In this document: positions 8,686-16,955 of the stretch, piece after piece | How the letters are laid out: the number at the start of each line of letters is the position of its first letter | Numbering within the stretch: the stretch's first letter is position 1 | NCBI GenBank assembly: GCA_040377825.1 | Contig: JBEINZ010000005.1 | Location: 1 to 36,915, forward strand | Direction: 5' to 3' | From: JBEINZ01 sp040377825 | GTDB lineage: Bacteria; Pseudomonadota; Alphaproteobacteria; Rhizobiales; Ancalomicrobiaceae | DNA: 36,915 bases | The notes under the pieces: generated by a model | Seen by the model: only the letters and a program-made list of their open reading frames with translations | Told to the model about the DNA's origin: nothing | Database searches by the model: none | Translations under genes and position numbers: made by a program

Positions 8686-9585
8686 ATGTCGAAGCCCCGG
8701 ATTGGATTCATCGGCGTTGGCCTCATGGGCCACGGCATGGCCCGCAACATTGTCGAAAAGGGCTATCCGCTCACCATTGTCGGGAACCGAAACCGCGAAC
8801 CGGTCGACGATCTCGTGGCCCGCGGCGCCAGCGAAGTGGCGACCCCGAAGGAGGCCGCCGTGGCCTCGGACATCGTGTTTTTGTGCGTCTCCGATAGCAT
8901 CATCGTGGAGAAGGTCATCGAGGGGCCAGGCGGCATCATCGAGGCCGCGCGCGCCGGGCTGATCGTCGTCGACACCTCGACCTCCAACCCGAATTCGACC
9001 TTGGCGCTCGCGGCAAAACTCAACGCGCTCGGCATGACGCTCCTCGACGCGCCGCTCGGTCGTACCCCGAAGGACGCTGAGGCAGGAACGCTCGACGTCA
9101 TGATTGGCGCCGACGACGCGAGCTTCGCCATCGTGGAACCGGTCTTGAAGTGCTTTTCGGCGCGCATCGTCCGCGTCGGCGCCGTCGGGACCGGACACAA
9201 GATGAAGCTGATGAACAACTTCCTGTCGATGACCTATGGCGCGCTTTACTCCGAAGCCCTCGCCTTATCGCAGCGCATCGGCATCTCGCCGCAAACCTTC
9301 GACAGCGTCGTGCGCGGCGGCCGGATGGACTGCGGCTTCTATCAAACCTTCATGAAATACGTTCTCGAGCGCGATGAAAACGCGCACCGCTTCTCGCTGA
9401 AGAACGCGCACAAGGACATGCGCTATGTGGCGGAGATGGCCAATGCGGCTGGTGTCGCCAACCCGATCGGCGCGGCGGCGCGCAATTACTACGCGATGGC
9501 CGAGGCGACCGGAAACGGCGACAAGATGGTGCCGATGCTCTCGGATTTCGTGGCGGCTTTGAACGGAACCAGGCTCGACGAATGA
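8686..9585 (+). CDS. NAD(P)-dependent beta-hydroxyacid dehydrogenase (3-hydroxyisobutyrate dehydrogenase family)
   Basis: A 299-residue cytoplasmic oxidoreductase of the 3-hydroxyisobutyrate/tartronate-semialdehyde/sulfolactaldehyde reductase family. The Rossmann motif GVGLMG is at residues 10-15, a DTSTSNP substrate-binding segment near 97, DAPLGRT near 121, and the catalytic Lys is expected at 174 (KLMNN). The DAPLGRTPKDAEAGTL segment recalls the DVPVGRTSANAITGTL segment of E. coli YihU more than that of classical MmsB. The ATG at 8686 has GGGAGGA 5 bases upstream; the open frame extends to 8608 without a comparable site. It is divergent from the D-2-hydroxyacid dehydrogenase and ends 7 bases from the convergent EamA gene. 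The exact substrate is unknown; a small 3-carbon semialdehyde is likely. Confidence 0.9.
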   Translation: MSKPRIGFIGVGLMGHGMARNIVEKGYPLTIVGNRNREPVDDLVARGASEVATPKEAAVASDIVFLCVSDSIIVEKVIEGPGGIIEAARAGLIVVDTSTSNPNSTLALAAKLNALGMTLLDAPLGRTPKDAEAGTLDVMIGADDASFAIVEPVLKCFSARIVRVGAVGTGHKMKLMNNFLSMTYGALYSEALALSQRIGISPQTFDSVVRGGRMDCGFYQTFMKYVLERDENAHRFSLKNAHKDMRYVAEMANAAGVANPIGAAARNYYAMAEATGNGDKMVPMLSDFVAALNGTRLDE

Positions 9586-9592
9586 CTGAGGC

Positions 9593-10498
9593 TCAGCCGG
9601 ATTTCGTCTTCACCGCGCGCTCGCGAAACAGCAGATAAAGGCCGCTGGCGATGACGATGCCCGAGCCGACCAGCGTGTAGACCCCCGGCACATCGCCGAA
9701 CACAAGGTAGCCGAGCATCACCATCCAGACGATCTGGGTATAGGTAAAAGGCGCGACGACCGGCGCGGGGGCGAATTCATAGGCGCGGATGAGCGCATAG
9801 TGGCCGACGACGCCATAGATGCCGAGCGAGGCAAGCAGAAGCCACGTAAAGCCGTCGCTCGGCCAGACCCAGACGAACGGCATGAGCGGCAGCAGGCCGA
9901 TCGCGGGGATCGTTGCCGGAATGAGCAGCATGCTGGCGGGGGAATCGATCCCGGCAAGCATGCGGGTGGTGATCGCGTAGGCGGCATAGCAAATGACCGC
10001 CGCGAAGCTCCAGAACATCGCCGGGTTGAAGCCGGCGCTGAACGGCCGCGTGACCACGAGCACGCCGAGAAAGCCGACCAGGATCGCGGCCCAGCGTCGC
10101 GGGCCGATCCATTCGCCAAGCAGCGGGCCGGCGGCGATCGCGACCAGGAACGGCGTCGCGAAGGCGATCGCCATCGTATCCGCGAGCTGCAGGCCCTTCA
10201 GCGCCATGAAGTTCAAGAAGGTCGAGCCGAAGAGCGTGAGGCCCCGGAAGGCCTGGAACCACGGGCGGTTCGTATGCCATGCGCCAGGGCTCGATCGCGG
10301 ATTGAGTACGACGGCCGCGATCACCAGCGCGCCGAAGTAGCGCATGTAGGTGACCTGCAGAGCCGGCAGGGACTGGCCGAGCCACTTCGCGGTGGTGTCG
10401 AGGCCGGAAAAACAAAGAAGCGCGACGCAAATCAGCGCTATGCCTCGCAGCCGCCGACGGCGCTCTTCGTCGGTGACGGCTTCGTCGATGATCCCCAC
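9593..10498 (-). CDS. EamA/DMT-family transporter
   Basis: A 301-residue inner-membrane protein of the drug/metabolite transporter superfamily with about ten hydrophobic segments, formed by two EamA repeats of about 130-140 residues each. Members export or import small metabolites; the direction and substrate cannot be predicted. The start is a GTG at 10496-10498, 13 bases after the stop of the SDR gene, with GGA about 7 bases upstream; it gives a charged cytoplasmic N-terminus before the first helix (GIALICVALLCFSGL). It forms a two-gene minus operon with the SDR dehydrogenase. Their coupling suggests movement of the same metabolite that the dehydrogenase handles. Confidence 0.9.
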   Translation of the reverse strand: MGIIDEAVTDEERRRRLRGIALICVALLCFSGLDTTAKWLGQSLPALQVTYMRYFGALVIAAVVLNPRSSPGAWHTNRPWFQAFRGLTLFGSTFLNFMALKGLQLADTMAIAFATPFLVAIAAGPLLGEWIGPRRWAAILVGFLGVLVVTRPFSAGFNPAMFWSFAAVICYAAYAITTRMLAGIDSPASMLLIPATIPAIGLLPLMPFVWVWPSDGFTWLLLASLGIYGVVGHYALIRAYEFAPAPVVAPFTYTQIVWMVMLGYLVFGDVPGVYTLVGSGIVIASGLYLLFRERAVKTKSG

Positions 10499-10511
10499 AA
10501 GGTATCCGATC

Positions 10512-11267
10512 TCAATAGGTGGCGCGGCCGCCCGAGATATCGAAGGCGTGGCCGGTGGTGAAGGAACATTCCCGCGAAACCATGAACGCGATCATGCTGG
10601 CGATTTCATCGACCAAAACGAAGCGCCCGCGCGGGATTTTCGACAGCATATAGTCGATATGAGCCTGCGAGATTTGGCCGAGAATGGCGGTTTTGGCGGC
10701 GGCCGGCGTGATCGAATTGACCGCGATGTCGTAGTCGGCGAGTTCCTTGGCGAGCGACTTGGTCAACGCGATGACCGCCGCCTTGGATGCCGAATAGGCC
10801 GAAGCATTCGGGTTGCCTTCCTTGCCGGCGACGGAGGCGATGTTCGCGATCCGCCCGTAATTGCGCTCCATCATGCCTGGCACGACCGAGCGGCAGCAGT
10901 AGAATACGCCGGTGGAATTGATTTGAAAGACGCGGTTCCAATCGTCGGGCGCATAGTCCCAGGTCTTGGCGCTCGGGCCGGCAATTCCGGCACTGTTGAC
11001 GAGAATGTCGATGGCCCCAAGACCGGCCAGCGTGGCGTCGCGCGCGGCCTCCACCGACGCGAGCGAGGCCACATCGCAGGCAATAGCCGCGACACGATCA
11101 TCGCCACCAAGCTCCGCCGCGGTTTCCGCCGCCAGTTGATGATCGCGGTCCCAGATGGCGACACGGGCTCCGTCGGTCAACAAGCGCTCAACCACCGCGC
11201 GCCCGATCCCCTGCGCGCCGCCGGTCACCACCGCGACCTGACCGTCAAAATCATACCGAATCGCCAT
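10512..11267 (-). CDS. SDR-family NAD(P)-dependent oxidoreductase
   Basis: A 251-residue classical short-chain dehydrogenase. The cofactor motif TGGAQGIG is at residues 15-22, NSAG at 91-94, and the catalytic residues are Ser145, Tyr158 and Lys162 (YSASK). Length and order are canonical. The ATG at 11267 has GGAGGA 6 bases upstream. It is first of a two-gene operon with an EamA transporter, so it probably oxidises a sugar, polyol or hydroxyacid. The C-terminal ISGGRATY is the usual end for the 3-oxoacyl-ACP reductase/glucose dehydrogenase-like branch. The substrate is unknown. Confidence 0.93.
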   Translation of the reverse strand: MAIRYDFDGQVAVVTGGAQGIGRAVVERLLTDGARVAIWDRDHQLAAETAAELGGDDRVAAIACDVASLASVEAARDATLAGLGAIDILVNSAGIAGPSAKTWDYAPDDWNRVFQINSTGVFYCCRSVVPGMMERNYGRIANIASVAGKEGNPNASAYSASKAAVIALTKSLAKELADYDIAVNSITPAAAKTAILGQISQAHIDYMLSKIPRGRFVLVDEIASMIAFMVSRECSFTTGHAFDISGGRATY

Positions 11268-11351
11268 GATCGTTCCTCCACGCGGACCGGTCCGCCCCAG
11301 CGGCCGGCCTCTAGTTTCGATGTCTCGGATGACACCTTGAGCATAGACCTC

Positions 11352-11369
11352 GTTTCTAGCTTATGAAAC
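11352..11369. promoter_or_regulatory. Inverted repeat upstream of the SDR and chromate transporter genes
   Basis: GTTTC-TAGCTTAT-GAAAC has 5-base arms around an 8-base centre, about 85 bases upstream of the SDR start and 120 bases upstream of the chromate transporter start. A regulatory site is possible; nothing else supports it. Confidence 0.2.
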
Positions 11370-11489
11370 GCACCGAAGCGATGATGTCGAACGAGCGGCA
11401 GATATGCCGATGGTCCTACGTCAATGGTAGTCATCAGCCTGTGCGAGGCTGACGCTAAGGATGGGCATGAGATCAGCCGGGAAGACTTG

Positions 11490-12866
11490 ATGAACGACAC
11501 CGCCTCTGCCTCCACGCCCGCCTCTGCCTCTGCCTCCGCGCCCCCCACACCCCCCACACCCCCCACGCTTGGCGCCCTCACGCGGGTTTTTCTGAAAATC
11601 GGGCTCCTCTCCTTCGGCGGACCGGCCGGGCAGATCGCGTTGATGCATCGAATGATCGTCGATGAACGGCGCTGGCTCGACGAGAAGCGCTATCTCGACG
11701 CCCTCAATTTCTGCATGCTCCTGCCGGGTCCGGAGGCACAGCAACTCGCGACCTTCGTTGGGTGGCATCTGCACCGCCTCAAGGGCGCGCTGATTGCCGG
11801 GATCTTGTTTGTCGCGCCCGGCGCGCTCGCGATGCTTGTTCTGGCTTGGGCCTATGCGGCTTTTGGCGAGATCGCCGCCGTGGAGGCCGCTTTCTACGGC
11901 GTGAAGGCTGGCGTGCTGGCGATTGTTGTCGAGGCGCTCTTGAGGGTCGGGCGGCGGGCGCTCAAGTCGCGGGCCGCGTGGGGGATCGCTGCGCTCGCCT
12001 TTCTCGCGCTATTTGCCTTCGCCGTGCCTTATCCGATCGTCGTGATCGCGGCGGCTCTTGCCGGCACGATGCTGCTCGGCAAAACCCCGCCCGCCGCCCC
12101 GCCCACCTCGGAGGCAGCCATCCCGCGCCAACCCGGCGGCGCCCTCCGGCGGACTGCGACAGTCGTGGCCCTAGGGCTCGGCGCGTGGGCGCTGCCCGTC
12201 ATCGTCGCCGCGCTCGTGTTCGGCCCGCATCATGTGCTGATCGATATCGCCGCATTCTTTTCCAAGCTCGCCGTGGTCACGTTCGGCGGCGCCTATGCCG
12301 TGCTCGCCTGGATGGCGACGGCGGCGGTGGAGACTTACGGCTGGCTCAACGCCGGCGAGATGCTCGACGGGCTCGGTCTAGCGGAAACCACGCCGGGGCC
12401 GCTCATACTTGTCACGCAGTTCGTCGGCTTTCTCGCCGGCTGGCGCAATCCCGCCCCGCTCGATCCGCTCGCCATGGGGCTACTCGCGGCCGCGATGACG
12501 ACTTGGGTCACGTTTACCCCGAGCATTCTGTGGATCCTGCTCGGCGCGCCGCTGGTCGACCGCATCGGCCGCATGCCGGCGCTTTCGGCCGCGCTCTCGG
12601 GCATAACGGCCGCCGTCGTCGGCGTCATCTTCAATTTGTCGCTTTGGTTCGCTTTCCACGTCCTTTTTGGCAGGGTGGAGAAATTCGCGGTCGGCTTGCT
12701 ATCAGTCAATCTACCGGCGCCAGCGACCCTCGACCCGGTCGCCGCCGGCCTCGCGCTCGTCGCCGCCTATGTACTGTTTGGAAGGCATTGGTCCGTCGCG
12801 GCGACCGTCAGCGCGACAGCGGCCCTAGGGATTGTCGTAAGGCTTGGCCCGGGAGTTCTCGGCTGA
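11490..12866 (+). CDS. chrA: Chromate transporter, CHR family, two-domain (ChrA-type)
   Basis: A 458-residue inner-membrane protein of the long-chain CHR family. Domain 1 carries FLKIGLLSFGGPAGQIALMHRMIVDERRWL; domain 2, after about residue 245, carries the related KLAVVTFGGAYAVLAWM and a TTPGPLILVTQFVGF segment, giving the duplicated topology typical of ChrA. Such proteins expel chromate using the proton gradient; many chromosomal members have unproven function. The start at 11490 has GGGAAG about 7 bases upstream and follows a longer open frame from 11424. Between start and domain 1 lies a low-complexity Ala/Ser/Pro/Thr tail that includes three exact 9-base repeats (11541-11567). It converges on a MarR gene, 44 bases away. 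Confidence 0.9.
   Translation: MNDTASASTPASASASAPPTPPTPPTLGALTRVFLKIGLLSFGGPAGQIALMHRMIVDERRWLDEKRYLDALNFCMLLPGPEAQQLATFVGWHLHRLKGALIAGILFVAPGALAMLVLAWAYAAFGEIAAVEAAFYGVKAGVLAIVVEALLRVGRRALKSRAAWGIAALAFLALFAFAVPYPIVVIAAALAGTMLLGKTPPAAPPTSEAAIPRQPGGALRRTATVVALGLGAWALPVIVAALVFGPHHVLIDIAAFFSKLAVVTFGGAYAVLAWMATAAVETYGWLNAGEMLDGLGLAETTPGPLILVTQFVGFLAGWRNPAPLDPLAMGLLAAAMTTWVTFTPSILWILLGAPLVDRIGRMPALSAALSGITAAVVGVIFNLSLWFAFHVLFGRVEKFAVGLLSVNLPAPATLDPVAAGLALVAAYVLFGRHWSVAATVSATAALGIVVRLGPGVLG
11541..11567 (+). repeat. Three-unit 9-base tandem repeat within chrA
   Basis: The unit CCCCCCACA occurs three times in a row (the last with G at position 9), encoding repeated Pro-Pro-Thr. A CTCTGC/CTCCGC-rich stretch (11511-11540) precedes it, encoding Ala-Ser repeats. 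Unit number changes here would lengthen or shorten the tail without changing frame. Confidence 0.85.
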
Positions 12867-12910
12867 AGGCGAATTGAGCCGGCTGACGGCAATAAAGAAC
12901 GAGAAGCGGC

Positions 12911-13399
12911 CTACTCGGCCACCTCCTCTTCCACCTCTTCGTCGGCCACGGTATCTTCCTCAGAGCGGGCTTCGCCACTGAGATTGCGCTCGATCTCACG
13001 CAAAAGCTTGCGGACGCGCTTGCGGTCCTTGTCGTCGAGACCGGCAAGGGCCTCTTTCTCAAGCCGCTTCCAAACCCGATCGATCTCCTCGATTCGGGCT
13101 CGACCGATCTCGGTGAGGTGCACCCGGGCGAGACGGCCATCCTGTTCGGAACTGACGCGCTTGACCAGACCCTGAGCCGAAAGACGCGTAATCATCTTGG
13201 TGACGGTTGGTGGCTGCACGGACAGAGCCTGTGCAAGCTGGCTCATCGTCTGTCCATCGAGATCCGCCAAGGACTTCAAAACAGTTTCCTGGCCAGGATG
13301 CAGTCCGACCCGCGCAAGGTGAGATCCCGAGCGTGATCGATGCGCCTTGGCGGCCTGGGCGAGACGATATGTGACGGTCTTGCGATAATTGAATGTCAT
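12911..13399 (-). CDS. MarR-family transcriptional regulator
   Basis: A 162-residue winged-helix DNA-binding protein. The helix-turn-helix lies at about residues 45-75 (QTMSQLAQALSVQPPTVTKMITRL), followed by the wing (GLVKRVSSEQDGRLARVHLTEIG). MarR proteins are usually dimeric repressors that release DNA when bound by small phenolic, oxidant or similar ligands. The ATG at 13399 gives the normal length; the open frame continues to a TTG at 13504 with an unusual lysine- and serine-rich extension. The last 20 residues are strongly acidic, an uncommon tail. The gene is alone on its strand and convergent with chrA; the operon starting at 19735 ends upstream of it, so the target is not obvious. Confidence 0.9.
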   Translation of the reverse strand: MTFNYRKTVTYRLAQAAKAHRSRSGSHLARVGLHPGQETVLKSLADLDGQTMSQLAQALSVQPPTVTKMITRLSAQGLVKRVSSEQDGRLARVHLTEIGRARIEEIDRVWKRLEKEALAGLDDKDRKRVRKLLREIERNLSGEARSEEDTVADEEVEEEVAE

Positions 13400-13403
13400 G
13401 ACA

Positions 13404-13432
13404 AAAAGCAAGCTAGCACTTTGCCGTGTCAA
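13404..13432 (-). promoter_or_regulatory. Candidate promoter of the marR gene
   Basis: On the minus strand a perfect TTGACA (13427-13432) is followed after 17 bases by GCTTTT (13404-13409), a poor -10 box. Transcription from it would begin close to the ATG at 13399, which has no visible ribosome binding site, so a leaderless or nearly leaderless mRNA is possible. The region 13400-13500 is also notably A/T-rich for this genome. Confidence 0.3.
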
Positions 13433-13614
13433 TTTCTTGAAACTTTTCCGTGAGTTTTTTTCTGAATGAATCTTCCCCGACGTGAACTCTTGGACTCCGA
13501 CCAAGTTGCAACATGGTCAGGTCTAGAATGCCTGTTGCTTCGGGATTTTGCTGGTGGTCAAGCCGTCTGCCGCCTTCTGTTCAATTGGTCTAGGCATTGA
13601 ACTGGCGGCTATCA

Positions 13615-14196
13615 TCAAAACCGTCGCATTGCCGACTCGACCTTCTTCAAAAAGGCAACGCGTGTCTCATCTTTAATCTTATTCATATTGTACTGGGGTA
13701 GATATAATACTGACCCTCGAACGCCCATGATTACGCGCAAGACCCGGGTGACAATCTTGTGCGGCGGGTCACCGACGAGGAATGCGCGCCAACGGGATCC
13801 GCCATAGGTCATGATCGCGCCGATTTTGCGAATATGCGTCAGCGCGGGACGGACGGTCCCGTCGACCAGTTCGAACGAAACGCCCGGCAGAAAAACGCGG
13901 TCGAAGAAGCCCTTCAGGATAGCCGGAAAGCCAAAATTCCAAACCGGCGAACAAATGACGATCGCCTCCGCCCACATTAAGCGATCAACGTATCTGGCGA
14001 CTGGTTCCCGGTTATCCGGAACCGTGTGGTAACCGATCCGCTCCTCGCGGGTCAGCACGGGTTGGAACGCTTCGGCATTCAAATCGCAGTCGTCGACCTC
14101 GTGACCAACGGAACGGAGTGTTTCGACGACCTTGGCGTGGACCGCCGCGTTGAAACTGGTCTCCACCGGATGAGCGTAAAGGACCAAGATCTTCAT
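13615..14196 (-). CDS. NAD(P)H oxidoreductase, flavodoxin-like fold (NQO/MdaB type)
   Basis: A 193-residue cytoplasmic flavoprotein. The N-terminus MKILVLYAHPVETSFNAA is the FMN/FAD-phosphate binding strand-loop of the Flavodoxin_2 family, and SPVWNFGFPAILKGFFDRV is the second flavin-contacting segment. Relatives reduce quinones, nitro compounds or drugs with NAD(P)H. Its ATG overlaps the stop of the FAD-linked oxidase gene (ATGA), so it is the sixth and last gene of the operon that begins with the NMT1-like binding protein. It may recycle an electron acceptor for the oxidase or reduce an intermediate of the pathway (inference). The 215 bases between its end and the marR start hold no gene. 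Confidence 0.9.
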   Translation of the reverse strand: MKILVLYAHPVETSFNAAVHAKVVETLRSVGHEVDDCDLNAEAFQPVLTREERIGYHTVPDNREPVARYVDRLMWAEAIVICSPVWNFGFPAILKGFFDRVFLPGVSFELVDGTVRPALTHIRKIGAIMTYGGSRWRAFLVGDPPHKIVTRVLRVIMGVRGSVLYLPQYNMNKIKDETRVAFLKKVESAMRRF

Positions 14197-15605
14197 GCGC
14201 CGACGCCTTCCTCGATCCCACGAAACAGGAAGACCTTTCCGGAGGCGAAGTCGTAGTTCGGGTCTTCCCAGGCAACCATTTTACCGGGATTGAGCAGGCC
14301 CTTGGGGTCGGCCTCGCGCTTGAAGGCGAGCTGCACCTGATCGGTCTGCTTCATGCCGCCTTCTTCGAGCGTGTAGCGATGCGGATTGAAGATCGGGCAG
14401 CCGTTCTCCTCGAAGATCCGGACGATCTCCTCAAGCCGCGCATCCGTTGTGTACCGCACAAGATGCAGGCCGAAGCAGAGCACTTCGCCGTCGAACCGCA
14501 CGAATTCGAGATGAACCGGCACTTCGTCGCCGAAAATCTGCGCCATCTTTTGGACAAGCGACACGTGATTTGGCGCGGGAAACAGGATCTGCAGATAGGT
14601 TACGGAAGGATCGACGCGTAGCGCCCGCAATGTCGTATGGTTCCAGCACAATTCGTAAGACGGGGGCAGGCCCTTGGCTTCCTCCTCGCTCGCGCTATCT
14701 GAGCGGAAGGCGAGCCGGCCGCCCATCCGCTCGACGACGCGCGCGAAGTCGGAGACCGCCTCGGGCGCGATCATCGCGGCGATGACGGAATCCGTCTCGG
14801 CGACATACTTGCGGTGGCGAAGGAAATACTGATGCGGCGCAGGTCCGCCGATCACCGCCAGCTGCTTCTTCTCCAATCCGTCCATCCGCGCGACACGGTC
14901 GGCGCAGCGCACGGCGGTCATGACATCGTCGAAGGCGGCGAACACGTCGACCCAATCGGCGGCTACGGTGAGCGGCATCTCCACCTCGGTGATGATGCCG
15001 GTGGTGCCATAGGCGTGGTTCACCTTGGTGAGATCGTCGCCGGTCAAGTCCAGGATGCGCGGTTCAGCTTCCATGGTCACCGCCCGACAACGCAAGATGT
15101 TGCCGGCGTCGCGCAATCCACCCCAGGCGATCGAGCCGACACCGCCGGAACCGCCGGCGATGAAGCCGCCGATGGTCGCGGTTTTCGCGGTCGACGGCCA
15201 AAGCCTTAGCTCCTGGCCGGAATGCGCCCGCGTCGCTTCGCAGATGTCGTGAATGATGGCGCCGGCTTCGGCCACAACGACGCCCTTGCGGATCGATTTG
15301 ACCGCGTTCATGTCCGCGAGGCTGAGCACGATGCCGCCGGCCAGCGGCATGGCCTGGCCGTAATTGCCGGTGCCAGTGCCGCGCGGGGTGATCGGCACAT
15401 TGGCTTCGAACGCCGCCTTCACAACGCGCACCACCTCGTCTTCCGACTTCGGCGAAACGAAGAGGTCGGCACTCACGTGATCAAGCTGCCGCTTTAAAAT
15501 CGGCGAATACCAATAGAAATCGCGGCTCTTCTGCTTGACGATCGCCGGATTGTCTTCAATCCGGATCCCGGCAAGTGTTGATTTGAGGGTCTCGATGGCG
15601 CTCAT
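14193..15605 (-). CDS. FAD-linked oxidase (GlcD-like, FAD_binding_4 family)
   Basis: A 470-residue flavoprotein of the PCMH type. The FAD-binding domain covers about residues 40-220: PKSEDEVVRVVKAAFEANVPITPRGTGTG is the start of the PCMH fold and GGFIAGGSGGVGSIAWGGLRDAGNIL the pyrophosphate-binding region. The C-terminal cap ends in AFKREADPKGLLNPGKM, the usual closing motif of the GlcD/D-lactate dehydrogenase group. Relatives oxidise 2-hydroxyacids; some act on other substrates. The ATG at 15605 has GAGGA about 7 bases upstream. It lies between a cytosine-deaminase-like gene and a quinone-reductase-like gene in one operon, so it probably oxidises the product of the hydrolase. Identity of that product is open. 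Confidence 0.9.
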   Translation of the reverse strand: MSAIETLKSTLAGIRIEDNPAIVKQKSRDFYWYSPILKRQLDHVSADLFVSPKSEDEVVRVVKAAFEANVPITPRGTGTGNYGQAMPLAGGIVLSLADMNAVKSIRKGVVVAEAGAIIHDICEATRAHSGQELRLWPSTAKTATIGGFIAGGSGGVGSIAWGGLRDAGNILRCRAVTMEAEPRILDLTGDDLTKVNHAYGTTGIITEVEMPLTVAADWVDVFAAFDDVMTAVRCADRVARMDGLEKKQLAVIGGPAPHQYFLRHRKYVAETDSVIAAMIAPEAVSDFARVVERMGGRLAFRSDSASEEEAKGLPPSYELCWNHTTLRALRVDPSVTYLQILFPAPNHVSLVQKMAQIFGDEVPVHLEFVRFDGEVLCFGLHLVRYTTDARLEEIVRIFEENGCPIFNPHRYTLEEGGMKQTDQVQLAFKREADPKGLLNPGKMVAWEDPNYDFASGKVFLFRGIEEGVGA

Positions 15606-15625
15606 TTCTGTCCTCGGCGGGTTTG

Positions 15626-16945
15626 TCAGGCGTGGACCAGATCGTCCAATTCACGGTAATCGGGCAGTGTACGATTGATCGGCGCGCCGGCTCGCAGCAC
15701 GGTCCGGTCAGCTTGCGGGCGCGACAGGAACTCGGTCCAGGACCTCGCGCGAAACAGCACCAGGTCCGCCGGCGCGCCATCCTTGATCCAGCCGCAATCC
15801 GAAAGCCCGAGAACCGAAGCCGGCGTCGCGCCAATCGCCTTCGGCCAATCGGCGAATGGATGATCAAGGTGCAGGATCCGGACCGCTTCGCGGAAGACCT
15901 CGACCATGTCGAGATCGCCATAGGCATAGAAGGGATCGCGCGTGTTGTCGGAGGCAACCGAAACGGAAATGCCCCGCGCGCGCATCTCGTGCACCAGTGT
16001 CACGCCGCGCCACCGCGGCGTACGGCTATCGACGCGATCCTGCAGATACATATTGCACATGGGCAGCGAGACGATCGCCATGCCGGCCTGCGCCACCAGA
16101 TCGAGGGTCCGATCGGCCTCGCTTTCGTCCTGACGGGCGAGCGAGCAGCAATGGCCGACGAGAATGCGGCCCTCGAAACGGTGCGCGAGCGCGGTCTCGG
16201 CGATCGCCCTCAGCGTCGCGACCGTTGCATCCCCGGTTTCATCGGCGTGAAAATCGAGATCAAGCCCGTGTTCGGTCGCGAGACGAAACATTCGGTCGAG
16301 CGCTGGCAGAAGCGTCGGCATTGGATAGGTGACTGCGCCGAGCACACCGCCGGCCGCCTTCAGATGCGCCAAAAGGTCGCCCGTATAGGCCTCGTCCAGC
16401 ATCGCGTCGACGGCGACGAGGCAGGAGGCCTGCAAGTCGATGCGGCCGGCCCACATGTCCTTCATGGCCTTCAACACCGGCCAGGAGATCCGATGCTGAG
16501 GGGCGCCGGAATCGATATGGGTACGCATCGCCTTGGTGCCGTGGGCGTAGGCGGTGCGAAGCGAGAAGTCCATGCGGCGGCGGACGTCCTCCGCATGCCA
16601 ATTGGCCGCGGCATCGGCACGCACGTTTTCCAGCGCGCCCGTGAAAGTACCGTCGGGATTGCGCCGCCGGGGCCAGATGTGGCCCTTGTCGAGATGGGTA
16701 TGCCCATCGACGAAGGCCGGTAGCACAAGGCCGCGATCAAGATCCACAACGGGGACGCCGACGTCCGGCGCGTGCCCAGCCGGCGTTACGCGTGCGATCT
16801 TGCCGTCGGAGACCAGAATGTCGACCTCGGCAAGGCCGTCGATGTCGCCGGCAAGCGTTGGCGAGGCAACGAGCGCGGCGGGAACGGTCGCGCGGTTAAG
16901 TCGATAGGTCTGCGCGCCCGAATGTTTGAAGAACCCTGTCGTCAC
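15626..16945 (-). CDS. Cytosine deaminase-like amidohydrolase
   Basis: A 439-residue metal-dependent hydrolase of the CodA group. The metal ligands appear in GHTHLDK, DFHADE, GHCCSLA and ASDNTRDPFYAYG, the order and spacing of cytosine deaminase; the last motif is followed by DMVEVFREAVRI as in CodA. The start is a GTG at 16943-16945 with GAGG 8 bases upstream. It follows the permease gene by 10 bases in an operon with an NMT1/THI5-like uptake system, a family known to carry pyrimidines and other N-heterocycles, which supports a ring-deaminating role. Cytosine itself, creatinine and isocytosine are possible substrates. It is more CodA-like than the amidohydrolase at 3833-5014. Confidence 0.9.
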   Translation of the reverse strand: MTTGFFKHSGAQTYRLNRATVPAALVASPTLAGDIDGLAEVDILVSDGKIARVTPAGHAPDVGVPVVDLDRGLVLPAFVDGHTHLDKGHIWPRRRNPDGTFTGALENVRADAAANWHAEDVRRRMDFSLRTAYAHGTKAMRTHIDSGAPQHRISWPVLKAMKDMWAGRIDLQASCLVAVDAMLDEAYTGDLLAHLKAAGGVLGAVTYPMPTLLPALDRMFRLATEHGLDLDFHADETGDATVATLRAIAETALAHRFEGRILVGHCCSLARQDESEADRTLDLVAQAGMAIVSLPMCNMYLQDRVDSRTPRWRGVTLVHEMRARGISVSVASDNTRDPFYAYGDLDMVEVFREAVRILHLDHPFADWPKAIGATPASVLGLSDCGWIKDGAPADLVLFRARSWTEFLSRPQADRTVLRAGAPINRTLPDYRELDDLVHA

Positions 16946-16955
16946 GAATCGTGCC

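Noticed and set aside
9593..11267. EamA-SDR pair as part of the chromate transporter locus
   Set aside because: They are on the opposite strand with a separate promoter region and no functional link.
11541..11567. 9-base repeats as a CRISPR or iteron array
   Set aside because: Only three contiguous units without spacers, inside a coding frame; no cas or replication gene nearby.
13505..13614. Small RNA or gene between marR and the oxidoreductase
   Set aside because: No convincing hairpin, promoter and terminator combination or conserved frame could be seen.
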